Below are positions 50,247-58,545 of a stretch of 64,000 bases of DNA, in pieces. Below the pieces are notes generated by a model, which did not search any database, had not been told where the DNA came from, and saw only the letters and a program-made list of their open reading frames with translations. The translations under genes and the position numbers were made by a program. The first letter of the stretch is position 1. Each line of letters opens with the position of its first letter. Source of the DNA: Candidatus Dojkabacteria bacterium UBA2022 (GTDB taxonomy: Bacteria; Patescibacteriota; Dojkabacteria; SC72); contig DDBW01000020.1 in assembly GCA_002335495.1 (NCBI GenBank), positions 1 to 64,000 of the forward strand, written 5' to 3'.

Positions 50247-51163
50247 TTTCTACCTGCTAAATATTGAGATGCGGTCATGAGTCTCTTTCCCTCTGGCTGA
50301 AGCTCAAGAATCTCAATCTGATCCTCTTTGCAACCTAATATTAGCCTGGCTCTATCATCTAATCTTTCCCCCGGATTTAGCTGAGGAAATACATTTAATA
50401 CTCTAGTTTTATATATCTTCACTCTTTCTCCCTCGATCATTGTCCATGCTACTGGCCATGGAATTGATGCTCTTACGAGTCTTTCTATATATACAGCGTT
50501 CATACTTGTAAAATCAATCTCCATTTTCTCTTTCGCAATGTCTTTCTTGTAACAGTATGTGGCCTCTGAATCGTTTTGGGCCATTGCAGTAATCTCTCCT
50601 TTTACCCATCTAATCAAAAGATCGGTAATAATCTGAGCCCCTTTTATTACAAGTCTCTCCCTTAACGATTGATTCGTATCGTCCTCACTAATATGCTCCT
50701 TATATATACTTAGTATATCCCCAGTGTCCATGCCTCCATCCATTTTCATTACCGTTATACCAGTCTCCTTCTCTCCATTCATAATCGAGGCTTGTATCGG
50801 TACCGCCCCTCTATATTTAGGAAGAATTGAAAAGTGGATATTTATAGATCCATACTTAGGTGCAAGCAGAAATTCCTCTTTGATGATCTCACCAAAAGCA
50901 ATGCAAACAACTAAATCAGGTTTATATTTATCTAAAGATTGGGAGTATATATCCTCTGTTTTACTAGTTTCAACAATATTAATTCCTCTATCTAATGCAA
51001 ATTCTTTTACCTCAGTCGGAGTTAATATCTGTTTTCTACCTACAGGTTTATCAGGAGGTGTTATGACTGCCTGGATTTCAAATCTATTATCTTTGTAGAT
51101 TGCTTTAAGTATCTCAAGGGATTCCCAGTTGGATCCTAAAAAGATGGTTTTAATTCTTTCCAT
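50243..51163 (-). CDS. fmt: Methionyl-tRNA formyltransferase
   Basis: Fmt formylates the initiator Met-tRNA using 10-formyl-tetrahydrofolate. The 306-residue protein has the formyltransferase domain with the catalytic N-x-H in S-I-N-I-H-F-S-I-L-P-K-Y-R-G-A-V-P, and G-G-M-D-T-G-D-I-L, plus a C-terminal domain. I set the start at 51163 (MERIKTIFLGS): the longer reading from 51178 would place its first codons inside a TATAAT promoter on the minus strand, which ends 6 nt before this ATG. The mRNA should therefore be leaderless. It is divergent from queA with an overlapping promoter. Confidence 0.93.
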   Translation of the reverse strand: MERIKTIFLGSNWESLEILKAIYKDNRFEIQAVITPPDKPVGRKQILTPTEVKEFALDRGINIVETSKTEDIYSQSLDKYKPDLVVCIAFGEIIKEEFLLAPKYGSINIHFSILPKYRGAVPIQASIMNGEKETGITVMKMDGGMDTGDILSIYKEHISEDDTNQSLRERLVIKGAQIITDLLIRWVKGEITAMAQNDSEATYCYKKDIAKEKMEIDFTSMNAVYIERLVRASIPWPVAWTMIEGERVKIYKTRVLNVFPQLNPGERLDDRARLILGCKEDQIEILELQPEGKRLMTASQYLAGRN

Positions 51164-51205
51164 AACCCGATTATACATGAGAATATCAAATGGTATAATC
51201 TTCCC
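51164..51205. promoter_or_regulatory. Overlapping symmetric divergent promoter, leaderless on both sides
   Basis: The 42-bp gap holds ATTATAC (51170-51176) and GTATAAT (51193-51199), an inverted repeat. On the plus strand GTATAAT contains TATAAT 6 nt before queA, with TTATAC as a -35-like element 17 bp upstream; on the minus strand the roles are exactly reversed for fmt. Each -10 overlaps the other's -35. Both starts fall at the ATG. Confidence 0.75.
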
Positions 51206-52261
51206 ATGAAATTATCTGAATTTGACTACAATCTACCCGAAGAGAGAATTGCCAAGTTCCCTCCCGAAATTAGAGGGACCACTAATCTAATGGTTTTAGA
51301 TAGGGGGGATAGTTCTATCGTACATAGGAAATACTCTGATATTGTTGAGTATATTAAACCAGGTGATATCCTTGTTCTAAATAATACTAAGGTTGAAAAA
51401 GTTAGAGTCTTTTTTACAAATCAAACTAATTCAAAACGAATCGAAGCTTTATTTCTTAACAAAGTGTATCGAGGAGGAGATCTTAATACCGAATACTGGG
51501 AGTGCATTTTAGGACGGGCAAAAAACGTTAGAGAGGGTGATATCCTTGTGTCTGTTGAAAGTGATGGCGAGATAAAGGTGGAGGGGAGAATTGAAGATAG
51601 TATTTTTCTTGTTACCGCTTCCATAGGGGTTATAGATAGCATCTTTGAAAAAGAAGGGCATGTCCCTCTTCCCCCATATCTTCGACGGGAGGATACTAAA
51701 GAGGATTATGTAAGGTATAATACGGTTTTTGCTAAGAAGACCGGCTCCTCTGCCGCTCCAACCTCCGGCCTTAATTTCACCCCTCAGATGTTAGAATTAT
51801 TAAAAAATAAGGGGGTTGAAATTGTTGAGGTTAGTTTAAATGTAGGGTGGGGAACTTTTGCTCCCATTCGAGTTGATGAAATTGAAAAACATAAAATACA
51901 CTCGGAGTATATTGAAGTTACTCAGGAAGTTGCTGATAAAATAAATGATGTTATTAGTAACAGGGGAGACGTATGGGCCCTAGGTACAACTGCCGCAAGA
52001 ACCTTGGAAAGCGTAGCAGAAAGTACTGAGGATGGGTTTAGAGTTAAGGCTTTTAAGGGAGATACCTCCATATACATATATCCTGGGTATCAGTGGAAGG
52101 TGGTTAAGCATTTAATTACCAATTTTCATGCTCCTAAAAGTAGTCTTTTGGTTATGATTGCTTCTTTGCTCGGTTATGATTTCATGATGGATGCATATAA
52201 AGAAGCACTAGAGAAAGAGTATAACTTTTTAAGCTATGGTGATAGCATGATAATACTATGA
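51206..52261 (+). CDS. queA: tRNA preQ1(34) S-adenosylmethionine ribosyltransferase-isomerase
   Basis: QueA moves the ribosyl group of SAM onto preQ1 in tRNA to give epoxyqueuosine. The protein is 351 residues, the usual length. Signatures are M-K-L-S-E-F-D-Y-N-L-P-E-E-R-I-A at the start, L-V-L-N-N-T-K, A-A-P-T-S-G-L-N-F-T and T-A-A-R-T-L-E-S, then F-H-A-P-K-S-S-L-L-V-M near the end. The mRNA is predicted to be leaderless from a TATAAT 6 nt before the ATG. It ends CTATGA, its stop overlapping the tgt ATG by 4 nt. No preQ1 biosynthesis gene is nearby, so preQ1 is probably scavenged. Confidence 0.95.
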   Translation: MKLSEFDYNLPEERIAKFPPEIRGTTNLMVLDRGDSSIVHRKYSDIVEYIKPGDILVLNNTKVEKVRVFFTNQTNSKRIEALFLNKVYRGGDLNTEYWECILGRAKNVREGDILVSVESDGEIKVEGRIEDSIFLVTASIGVIDSIFEKEGHVPLPPYLRREDTKEDYVRYNTVFAKKTGSSAAPTSGLNFTPQMLELLKNKGVEIVEVSLNVGWGTFAPIRVDEIEKHKIHSEYIEVTQEVADKINDVISNRGDVWALGTTAARTLESVAESTEDGFRVKAFKGDTSIYIYPGYQWKVVKHLITNFHAPKSSLLVMIASLLGYDFMMDAYKEALEKEYNFLSYGDSMIIL

Positions 52262-53289
52262 AATTAGAAGATTTTGGCAAAACAATTACATTTATGCCCG
52301 ACGCCACAAGGGGGGCGGTGCGTTTCTTAACTGCAGATCAGTTAAAAAGCACTGGAACTAAAAACGTAGTCGTGAATACCCTGCATTTAATGATTCATCC
52401 TGGTTCGGAAACTATTCAGAAGCTTGGGGGGATACATTCTTTTATGAACTGGCACGAAGGCTTTATGCTTAGTGATTCCGGAGGTTTTCAAGTTTTCTCG
52501 CTTCTTCACTCTAAAAAGTGGGAAGGAAAGATTGATAACAATGGGGCCACTTTCAAGTCTCCTAGGGAGGGTAAAAAGTATGTGCTAACTCCTGAATCTT
52601 CAATAGAAATTCAAATGCAACTTGGTACTGATATTCTTGTCGCATTGGATGACTGCAGAGATGCGCAGGTTGATAGGAAAGAAGCCGAGATCTCTGTTGA
52701 AAGAACCTTGGAATGGGGGAGAAGGTCGTTGGAGCATTTTAAAAAATTGAAAGGGCATGAAAATGGTAAGATTATATCTGCTGTAGTTCAGGGTGCAAAT
52801 TACCTTGATCTTAGAGAGTATTGTGCAAAAGAGCTTTCCAAAATGGGATTTGATGGTTATAACTTTGGGGGATATGTAATCGATAGTGATGGGAAGCTGG
52901 TTGTTGAAGAGATGAAGGTTGTTATAGAGAATACTCCTAAGGATAAGTTTAAGTATGCAATGGGAGTTGGTAAGCCTCAGGATATTATTGATGCTGCAAA
53001 GCTAGGGTATACTGTCTTTGATACAGTTCTTGTTACTAGGAATGCTCGTCATGGTACATTATATTCTTTCAATGAAGAGAATCTAACTATGCGTATTAAG
53101 AATGCAAAGTATTCCAACGACCTTTTTCCAATTGAAGATGGTTGTGATTGTGAGGCATGTAGAAATCATACAAGAGCGTATGTTCATCATATGATTAGGA
53201 TTGGCGAAGCGACAGGTATGACATTAGCAACAATTCATAACCTTCGCTTCTATCAGAGACTTGTAGAGAAGCTTAGTATAGAAGTATAA
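52258..53289 (+). CDS. tgt: Queuine/preQ1 tRNA-ribosyltransferase
   Basis: TGT exchanges G34 of GUN anticodons for preQ1, the step before QueA. The protein is 343 residues, slightly short of the usual 370-380. The TIM-barrel signatures are visible: S-D-S-G-G-F-Q-V-F-S-L with the general catalytic Asp, D-D-C, V-Q-G-A, the G-V-G-K-P loop, and F-D-T-V-L-V-T-R-N-A-R-H-G with the nucleophile Asp. The zinc site reads C-D-C-E-A-C with a later His. The ATG overlaps the queA stop (ATGA), so the two are coupled. Confidence 0.95.
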   Translation: MKLEDFGKTITFMPDATRGAVRFLTADQLKSTGTKNVVVNTLHLMIHPGSETIQKLGGIHSFMNWHEGFMLSDSGGFQVFSLLHSKKWEGKIDNNGATFKSPREGKKYVLTPESSIEIQMQLGTDILVALDDCRDAQVDRKEAEISVERTLEWGRRSLEHFKKLKGHENGKIISAVVQGANYLDLREYCAKELSKMGFDGYNFGGYVIDSDGKLVVEEMKVVIENTPKDKFKYAMGVGKPQDIIDAAKLGYTVFDTVLVTRNARHGTLYSFNEENLTMRIKNAKYSNDLFPIEDGCDCEACRNHTRAYVHHMIRIGEATGMTLATIHNLRFYQRLVEKLSIEV

Positions 53290-53316
53290 TATATACTATA
53301 AGATAGATATCGAGAC

Positions 53317-53655
53317 ATGGGCAATCATATATACGAAACAGTTATTTGGGATAAACTAGGTGTAAAAGCAGAAGGCCCTGAAGAGCCTGTCTATCTATCT
53401 AGAGTAGATGGGTACATGGAAGAAGGTTTTGCGCCTGTATTTGTATATGGAGATATCGTGTTAAATCAGGTTGAACCTCAGGACGTTGAAACTGTTAACA
53501 ATGAATTTATCCTAGTATCATCCAGTCAAAGAATTGATCCTCTTGATAACGGTATGTTTTTAGTTAGAGTTTTACGAAACCAAGATGGTGTTCATAAGGG
53601 GTATCTTGTTAAGGGAAATAGTGACTTAACCCTTGTTCTCATGTTGCATGAGTAG
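53317..53655 (+). CDS. Conserved-looking hypothetical protein
   Basis: A 112-residue soluble protein that I do not recognise. It is acidic, without signal or transmembrane helix, with alternating beta-type strands (E-P-V-Y-L-S-R-V-D, F-V-Y-G-D-I-V, F-I-L-V-S-S-S-Q-R, M-F-L-V-R-V-L-R), suggesting a small beta-barrel or SH3-like fold. It lies 27 nt after tgt, and its end overlaps the convergent MFS gene by 17 nt. Codon use resembles its neighbours. Function unknown. Confidence 0.5.
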   Translation: MGNHIYETVIWDKLGVKAEGPEEPVYLSRVDGYMEEGFAPVFVYGDIVLNQVEPQDVETVNNEFILVSSSQRIDPLDNGMFLVRVLRNQDGVHKGYLVKGNSDLTLVLMLHE

Positions 53656-54898
53656 GGTCTACAGTCTTACTGATTCTAGCGTCGTAGAATGGGATGCTTT
53701 TAGGGGAGAAAATAAGAAGTAATATGGATATCGTTATTCCAAATAGTGCTAAGTACTTAAAGGCTTCTAACCCTGTGGTATGATCTAACATGACCCCGGT
53801 CAATAAGGGGCCAACTATATATCCAATATTTTCGAATACATCCTTTGCGCTTAATATGTATATATCATTTGACTTTGATTCTTTTAGGTAGTCTGCGATA
53901 GCCCCCCCCATGGCTGGAAAAGTTATTGCCTGTAGTGCGTTGCTAATAAATACGAGTATTATGATTATAATGGGGCTGGTAGTAAGGGGTATTAAAAGCA
54001 AGAAAAACGAACTCAGGAAAAAAGACGCGTATGCCGATTTTTTCTTCCCAAAGTACTTAGTGATTGGTCCGACACTCCAACTTACGAATAAAGATGGGAC
54101 CATTGAAACGGCTAGGATTATACCTCCGATTCCGTTTAGTAAAGGGGAAACTTTATCTAAAATTGGAGATACTATCCAAAATACTGACTCCATTATGTTA
54201 AGGCTCATGGTTAAAACTAGGATAGGCCATAACCTCTTGCATACCTTTAGAAAACTCAATATGCTTCCTCCTCCGTGCTCGTATATTGGCCGTTCGCGTG
54301 GATTGCTAGTTTTACGGTATCTCATAAGTGTTATCAGGGAAAAAAGAGCTAAAAGGGTAGTTACGAGCGGGATTAGAGCATCCTTCCACCACACTGATGT
54401 TATAGCTATAGTGCCCGCTATCAAGGGTGCTATTACATACCCTAAATCGTTATAAATATAAAGAGTTGCGCTCGAAGAGGAATGGTCTTTCTTTGGTACC
54501 TCTCTAGCTATAAAGTCGTAATATCCAAAAGCACTCAAGTTAGAGTATAAACTCCATAGGGCCATTGCGAGTAGAAAGAGTATATAAATGTTATGTGAAA
54601 GGAGAAACAGTGGGAATAAAAGCACGAGGGATAGTGAGTATAGGTACAGTCTGAAGTAGTCGACTCTTTTCAGATACTTAACGAGTAATAGATCGAATGC
54701 TATTCCAAAAATTGATGAACTGGCCATCAGCAACCCCATCTCAGTATTAGTAAATCCAGCATCAGTTATGACAATCGGAGCAAAATAGCTGTATATTCCG
54801 TTTGAAATAGCAAAGAAGAAAGTTGTCAATCCGAATAAAAAAAGCGTTTTTTTGGGTCTAGAAACAATGTTCGTTGTATCCTGATTAAGGTTAATCAT
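53639..54898 (-). CDS. Major facilitator superfamily transporter
   Basis: A 419-residue polytopic protein with about twelve hydrophobic helices in two sets of six, consistent with an MFS transporter. The loop between helices 2 and 3 region reads F-D-L-L-L-V-K-Y-L-K-R-V-D, weakly like the MFS A motif, and the central loop between helices 6 and 7 is charged. The substrate cannot be told from sequence. It ends in TGA, one of only three TGA stops I found among the genes here. Its start faces the long leader of rny. Confidence 0.85.
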   Translation of the reverse strand: MINLNQDTTNIVSRPKKTLFLFGLTTFFFAISNGIYSYFAPIVITDAGFTNTEMGLLMASSSIFGIAFDLLLVKYLKRVDYFRLYLYSLSLVLLFPLFLLSHNIYILFLLAMALWSLYSNLSAFGYYDFIAREVPKKDHSSSSATLYIYNDLGYVIAPLIAGTIAITSVWWKDALIPLVTTLLALFSLITLMRYRKTSNPRERPIYEHGGGSILSFLKVCKRLWPILVLTMSLNIMESVFWIVSPILDKVSPLLNGIGGIILAVSMVPSLFVSWSVGPITKYFGKKKSAYASFFLSSFFLLLIPLTTSPIIIIILVFISNALQAITFPAMGGAIADYLKESKSNDIYILSAKDVFENIGYIVGPLLTGVMLDHTTGLEAFKYLALFGITISILLLIFSPKSIPFYDARISKTVDPTHAT

Positions 54899-55204
54899 CA
54901 GTTAGATGTTAGCTTATCCGTTAAGTTATCAATTTATTATAGTATATTTTTTCACTCTTTAATTGCCCTTCCCCCTATAAAATGATATTATAGTACAGTA
55001 AATATTTAGGTATATTTACATTTGCTGTAAGTATTAAAAAGTTTGATATATAAAGAAATTTGAAATATATGTTTGTATTAAATATACATAGAAATAATCC
55101 TAATAAAGGTTTAGCGGGAAGATAATTCCTGGCTTTTTCACATATACAATTTTCTTCTCAAAAATACTTTCAGCTATATAGTTTAATTAAGTATTGTTAA
55201 AGCT
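54899..55204. other. 306-bp intergenic region before rny
   Basis: An AT-rich gap between the divergent MFS and rny genes with no supportable open frame; the longest small frame is 18 codons. It contains an 8-bp inverted repeat GTAAATAT (54998-55005) and ATATTTAC (55012-55019), TATAAT-like stretches near 54976-54992, and an outer pair TACAG/CTGTA. It probably holds promoters for both genes and perhaps a structured rny leader, but I see no known riboswitch. Confidence 0.5.
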
Positions 55205-56725
55205 ATGGAAGCTGTAATTGCAATAGTTGCGGCACTCGCTGCAGCAGGAGGTACATTCACATACCTCAAGTACGTTACCAAATGGGTAAACGTAAAAAAT
55301 ATTCCTGAAGATGTAATTTTAGAAACTGCAAATAAAAAGATTGCAGAGAAGATGTCTCAAGTAAATGAGGAAGTAGAAAGTGCCCGAAGAGAGACAGAAG
55401 AAAGAATGAGAAAAGCTCGTAAGGAGATGATGGAACAGGAAGAGCTCCTGATCGAAAGGGAAAGAAAGCTCAATGGAAGAGCAAAGATGCTCGATGAGAA
55501 GAGCGAAGAGTTAGAAAAACAAACTGAAGATGTTAAGAACTTGCAAAGAGGCGTTGAAAGTACACGAGCCAAACTTAAAACCGAACTTGAAAAAATCTCA
55601 GGCTTAACTAGAGATGAGGCTAAGAAGAAGCTGATGCAGGAAGTTGAGGCCGATATGGCTGACTACGAGGCTCAATTAATTAGAAAAGCCGAAAAGAAAG
55701 CAGAAGAAATTGCTGACGATAAGGCAAAGCATATTTTGGTTGAAGCTATGCAGAAGGTTGAAACTGATTATGTAGGTGAAACTACAACTACATCGGTTAA
55801 GATTGAGGATGATAAGGTTAAGGGGAGAATTATAGGTAAAGAAGGACGAAATATTAGAGCCTTCGAAAAAGCTACAGGAGTTGATGTCATAGTTGATGAT
55901 TCTCCAACCACAATTGGACTCTCATCCTTTGACCCTCTAAGAAGAGAGATCGCAAGAGTTTCTTTGAGTAAACTTGTAGGAGATGGAAGAATTCACCCAG
56001 GTTCAATTGAAGAAGCTATACGGAAAGCTAAGAATGAGATTGCCCAGGAGATTAAAAAGAATGGACAGATTCTTGCTGAGGAAGCAGGATGGCCAGGAAT
56101 CGATATCGGTCTTCTCAAGCTAATTGGTAAGATGAAGTATAGAACCAGTTACGGCCAAACCCTTATGTCTCACACCATTGAGGTTATAAGAATTGGTGCT
56201 GCAATTGCTGCCGAACTTAAGGCTGATGTTGACCTAGTAAAGAAGGCCTGTTTACTACATGATGTAGGTAAGATACTAAGCCACAAACTTGATCTGCCAC
56301 ATCACCATATCTCTGGACAGGTCGCTCGAAAGTACGGATTGGATGAGAAGTTGGTGAATGCTATTGAAGCTCATCACTTGGATATTGAGCCACAGTCAGT
56401 AGAAGCCTTGGTTGTTCATATTGCTGACGCTATATCTGGAGCAAGACCAGGAGCTAGAAAGGATAGTTATGAACAGTATATTAAGAGAATTGAAGGTATT
56501 GAGAATGTTGCTAAAGAGATCGGTGGAGATAAAGTACACGAAGTTTTTGCTATTAGAGCTGGTAGAGAATTAAGGGTCATTGTTGATCCAAATACTACTA
56601 ACGATAGTGAGATAAAAGTAATGGCTAAAAAGATTGTTGAACAGATACAGAAGACGCAAAACTACCCTGGAAATATTGAGGTGTCTGTTATTAGAGAGAG
56701 TCGAGCCGTGGAGGTAGCTAGATAA
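55205..56725 (+). CDS. rny: Ribonuclease Y
   Basis: RNase Y is the membrane-anchored endoribonuclease that starts mRNA decay in many bacteria without RNase E. The 506-residue protein has an N-terminal transmembrane helix (3-24), a long coiled coil (about 40-185), a KH domain (G-R-I-I-G-K-E-G-R-N-I-R near 209) and an HD domain with L-L-H-D-V-G-K-I (near 350) and I-E-A-H-H. All key residues are present. It probably works with the PNPase at 4640. The stop overlaps the ymdB ATG (TAATG), the same rny-ymdB pairing as in Bacillus. Confidence 0.97.
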   Translation: MEAVIAIVAALAAAGGTFTYLKYVTKWVNVKNIPEDVILETANKKIAEKMSQVNEEVESARRETEERMRKARKEMMEQEELLIERERKLNGRAKMLDEKSEELEKQTEDVKNLQRGVESTRAKLKTELEKISGLTRDEAKKKLMQEVEADMADYEAQLIRKAEKKAEEIADDKAKHILVEAMQKVETDYVGETTTTSVKIEDDKVKGRIIGKEGRNIRAFEKATGVDVIVDDSPTTIGLSSFDPLRREIARVSLSKLVGDGRIHPGSIEEAIRKAKNEIAQEIKKNGQILAEEAGWPGIDIGLLKLIGKMKYRTSYGQTLMSHTIEVIRIGAAIAAELKADVDLVKKACLLHDVGKILSHKLDLPHHHISGQVARKYGLDEKLVNAIEAHHLDIEPQSVEALVVHIADAISGARPGARKDSYEQYIKRIEGIENVAKEIGGDKVHEVFAIRAGRELRVIVDPNTTNDSEIKVMAKKIVEQIQKTQNYPGNIEVSVIRESRAVEVAR

Positions 56726-57516
56726 TGATTAAGGCTCTCTTCATAGGTGATGTATGTGGAAAGCCGGGTAGGAGGGCCGTAAGGGACCTCCTACCTGCTA
56801 TTAAGAAGGAAGAGGGTATTGATGTCGTTATTACTAATATCGAAAACCTTGCTCACGGTAGAGGAGCTACAGTTGAGACTGTAAATGAGTTGATGTATTA
56901 CGGAGTTGATTTCATGACTGCTGGAAATCATATATGGAGACGTCCAGATTTCCATGAGTTGCTTGGCGGTGATTTCCCAATCATTCGATCTCTAAATTAC
57001 CCCGATGATCTTCCTGGAAAGGGCTATGGAGAGATAGATTTGGGAGAAAAGGGGAAACTTCTAGTAATATCTGTTATAGGTTACGCTTTCATGAATGAGC
57101 GTACTATAACCGAACCTTTTAGAAGTTTAGATGCGTTTTTAAAGGGGATTGATAGTTCCAAATATGCTGGTATTCTTGTTGAAATCCATGCCGAATCTAC
57201 CTCTGAAAAACTCTCTTTTGCATTGTATTTTGATGGGAAAGTTAGCGGGATTGTAGGTACTCATACCCACATCCCAACTGCTGATGAAAGACTGTTGCCG
57301 CAAGGTTCTTCGTATATTAACGACATCGGTATGGTTGGACCTTTGAACTCATCTTTATGGGTAAAAAAGGAAATTGTTTTTCAGCAGAGTATGTATCCAT
57401 ATTCACCTCGATATGAAATTGAAGAAGAGGGGCCGGTGAGGTTTGATGCTGTAGTTATTGAGATCGATGGTCCTACATCTTCTAAAAGTATAAAGCGTAT
57501 AAACAAAATCCTATAA
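56725..57516 (+). CDS. ymdB: YmdB-family metallophosphoesterase
   Basis: A 263-residue phosphoesterase of the YmdB (TIGR00282) family, known in Bacillus as a 2',3'-cyclic nucleotide phosphodiesterase that affects biofilm and sporulation choices, in one operon with rny. Metal-site motifs are visible: F-I-G-D-V-C-G-K-P-G at the start, N-I-E-N-L-A-H-G-R-G, A-G-N-H-I-W, E-I-H-A-E-S-T-S-E-K and G-T-H-T-H-I-P-T-A-D. The ATG overlaps the rny stop. It could act on RNA degradation products or on a second messenger here; inference. Confidence 0.94.
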   Translation: MIKALFIGDVCGKPGRRAVRDLLPAIKKEEGIDVVITNIENLAHGRGATVETVNELMYYGVDFMTAGNHIWRRPDFHELLGGDFPIIRSLNYPDDLPGKGYGEIDLGEKGKLLVISVIGYAFMNERTITEPFRSLDAFLKGIDSSKYAGILVEIHAESTSEKLSFALYFDGKVSGIVGTHTHIPTADERLLPQGSSYINDIGMVGPLNSSLWVKKEIVFQQSMYPYSPRYEIEEEGPVRFDAVVIEIDGPTSSKSIKRINKIL

Positions 57517-57528
57517 TTACACGCAATA

Positions 57529-57627
57529 TTGACTTTTTTGCTTAATTCCAATATTTTAAGAATAGATAGTGTAACTATTATTGTTAATATAACAATAGTT
57601 CGCTTTCTATCTCTTTAAGAAAGGAGG
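57529..57627 (+). promoter_or_regulatory. Promoter, inverted repeat and Shine-Dalgarno of the HU gene
   Basis: TTGACT (57529-57534) and TATTTT (57552-57557) are 17 bp apart. ATTGTTA (57580-57586) and TAACAAT (57590-57596) form a 7-bp inverted repeat with a 3-nt centre, in the leader. AAAGGAGGT (57620-57628) lies 8-9 nt before the ATG, the only full Shine-Dalgarno I find in the window. CTTTCT (57603-57608) can pair with AGAAAG (57618-57623), partly masking it. Confidence 0.7.
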
Positions 57628-57636
57628 TTTACAAAT

Positions 57637-57909
57637 ATGTTAAAGCAACAAGTTGTTGATGCCGTTGCAGCTGCAGCTGGTCTCACAAAGAAGCAAGCAA
57701 CTATGGCTGTAGATGCTATGCTTGACGCAGTCACTGATTCTTTAAAGAAGGGTGACTCTGTTCTTCTCACAGGCTTCGGTAAGTTCGAAGTTCGAACCAG
57801 AGCAGCAAGAGTAGGAATCAATCCTAAGACTTTGTCTAAGATTAATCTTCCTGCTTCTAAAGTTCCTGCTTTCAAAGCTGGAAAAGCTCTTAAGATGGCT
57901 GTTAAGTAA
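57637..57909 (+). CDS. hup: DNA-binding protein HU
   Basis: HU is a dimeric nucleoid protein that bends DNA. The protein is 90 residues, the usual size. Signatures are K-K-Q-A-T-M-A-V-D-A-M-L in the helical half, L-T-G-F-G-K-F-E-V-R near residue 45, then the arm and P-A-F-K-A-G-K-A-L-K. The arm motif reads R-V-G-I-N-P-K-T, close to the usual R-x-G-x-N-P-x-T. It alone in the window has a full consensus Shine-Dalgarno, and it is isolated by its own promoter and a strong terminator, which fits a highly expressed single gene. Confidence 0.97.
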   Translation: MLKQQVVDAVAAAAGLTKKQATMAVDAMLDAVTDSLKKGDSVLLTGFGKFEVRTRAARVGINPKTLSKINLPASKVPAFKAGKALKMAVK

Positions 57910-57946
57910 TAGCTGCCGGTATTTCTCTGTATAGAGAGGTATTACT

Positions 57947-58001
57947 GGGGCCCTGATTCTTATAGATAGAATATATCTGTAAGATTGCAGGGCCCCTTTT
58001 T
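57947..58001 (+). terminator. Intrinsic terminator after HU
   Basis: A 9-bp perfect stem GGGGCCCTG / CAGGGCCCC closes a larger hairpin whose inner arms CTTATAGATA and TATCTGTAAG also pair with one G-T, and it is followed at once by TTTTT. It isolates HU from the RiPP-like cassette downstream. Confidence 0.9.
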
Positions 58002-58030
58002 ACTCTTCGATTTCATGATTGTACACTCCG

Positions 58031-58065
58031 TTGACAGCAAGAACTGTGTATGTAATTATTATAAT
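58031..58065 (+). promoter_or_regulatory. Probable promoter of the RiPP-like cassette
   Basis: A perfect TTGACA (58031-58036) lies just after the HU terminator. TAATTA is 16 bp behind it (58053-58058); a TATAAT at 58060-58065 is also present but at 23 bp. The start of transcription would be about 58065-58072, a short leader before the ATG at 58088. So the three genes form a unit of their own. Confidence 0.5.
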
Positions 58066-58087
58066 AAATATTTAGCCTGAATAATCA

Positions 58088-58534
58088 ATGAAAGTTATTA
58101 AAGGTGAAGTTAAGCATACTGAAGATATTTCAAACCTTCTCGCTGATCATTTTTCCCGACTAAACTCAAGATTCGGTTATAACAAGTATAAGACGAATCT
58201 ATCTAGAATGACTGAAATTGTGCATGAAAGGCTGTCTGACGATAAGAATTTATACAAGTATATTGTTCTAGAGTCCGACGATGGTACATTTGCAGGGTTT
58301 ATAAACCTTCTCTTTGCAAAAGATATCTCGGAGATTCTTCTCCTTGAATTGCTTCCTGAGTTTAATAATTATGATAATGCTAAAATTTTGTTGGAAACTG
58401 CTCTTGGTGAATTCAAAAGACTAGGGGTTAAAAGGATTATTACTGAAATATCGCCGGAAGAGCCTAATTATAAAAAGGCATTTGAGGAACTTAATAGTGA
58501 AGTCTTACTCTGGACTGCAGCATATAATTTATAA
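58088..58534 (+). CDS. GNAT-like acetyltransferase (tentative), first gene of the RiPP-like cassette
   Basis: A 148-residue soluble protein with GNAT-like strand and helix order: an N-terminal helix pair (about 8-50), the central strands Y-I-V-L-E-S-D-D-G-T-F-A-G-F-I-N-L (about 57-73) and E-I-L-L-L-E-L-L-P-E-F (about 80-90), then the helix that normally follows the acetyl-CoA loop and L-G-V-K-R-I-I-T-E-I (about 116-125). The Q/R-x-x-G-x-G/A pyrophosphate loop is not clear; it would lie near N-N-Y-D-N-A-K. Weakly supported. In RiPP clusters GNAT enzymes acetylate peptides or protect the host. It starts after its own promoter, and the precursor-like gene begins 11 nt after its stop. Confidence 0.5.
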   Translation: MKVIKGEVKHTEDISNLLADHFSRLNSRFGYNKYKTNLSRMTEIVHERLSDDKNLYKYIVLESDDGTFAGFINLLFAKDISEILLLELLPEFNNYDNAKILLETALGEFKRLGVKRIITEISPEEPNYKKAFEELNSEVLLWTAAYNL

Positions 58535-58545
58535 ATTTTTCTAAT

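Noticed and set aside
53910..54455. 181-codon plus-strand frame within the MFS gene
   Set aside because: The minus-strand frame has a regular twelve-helix pattern; the plus frame is its shadow.
53639..54898. MFS transporter as the exporter of the RiPP-like peptide
   Set aside because: It is over 3 kb away, on the other strand, with rny, ymdB and HU between; class II peptides normally use a C39-peptidase ABC exporter.
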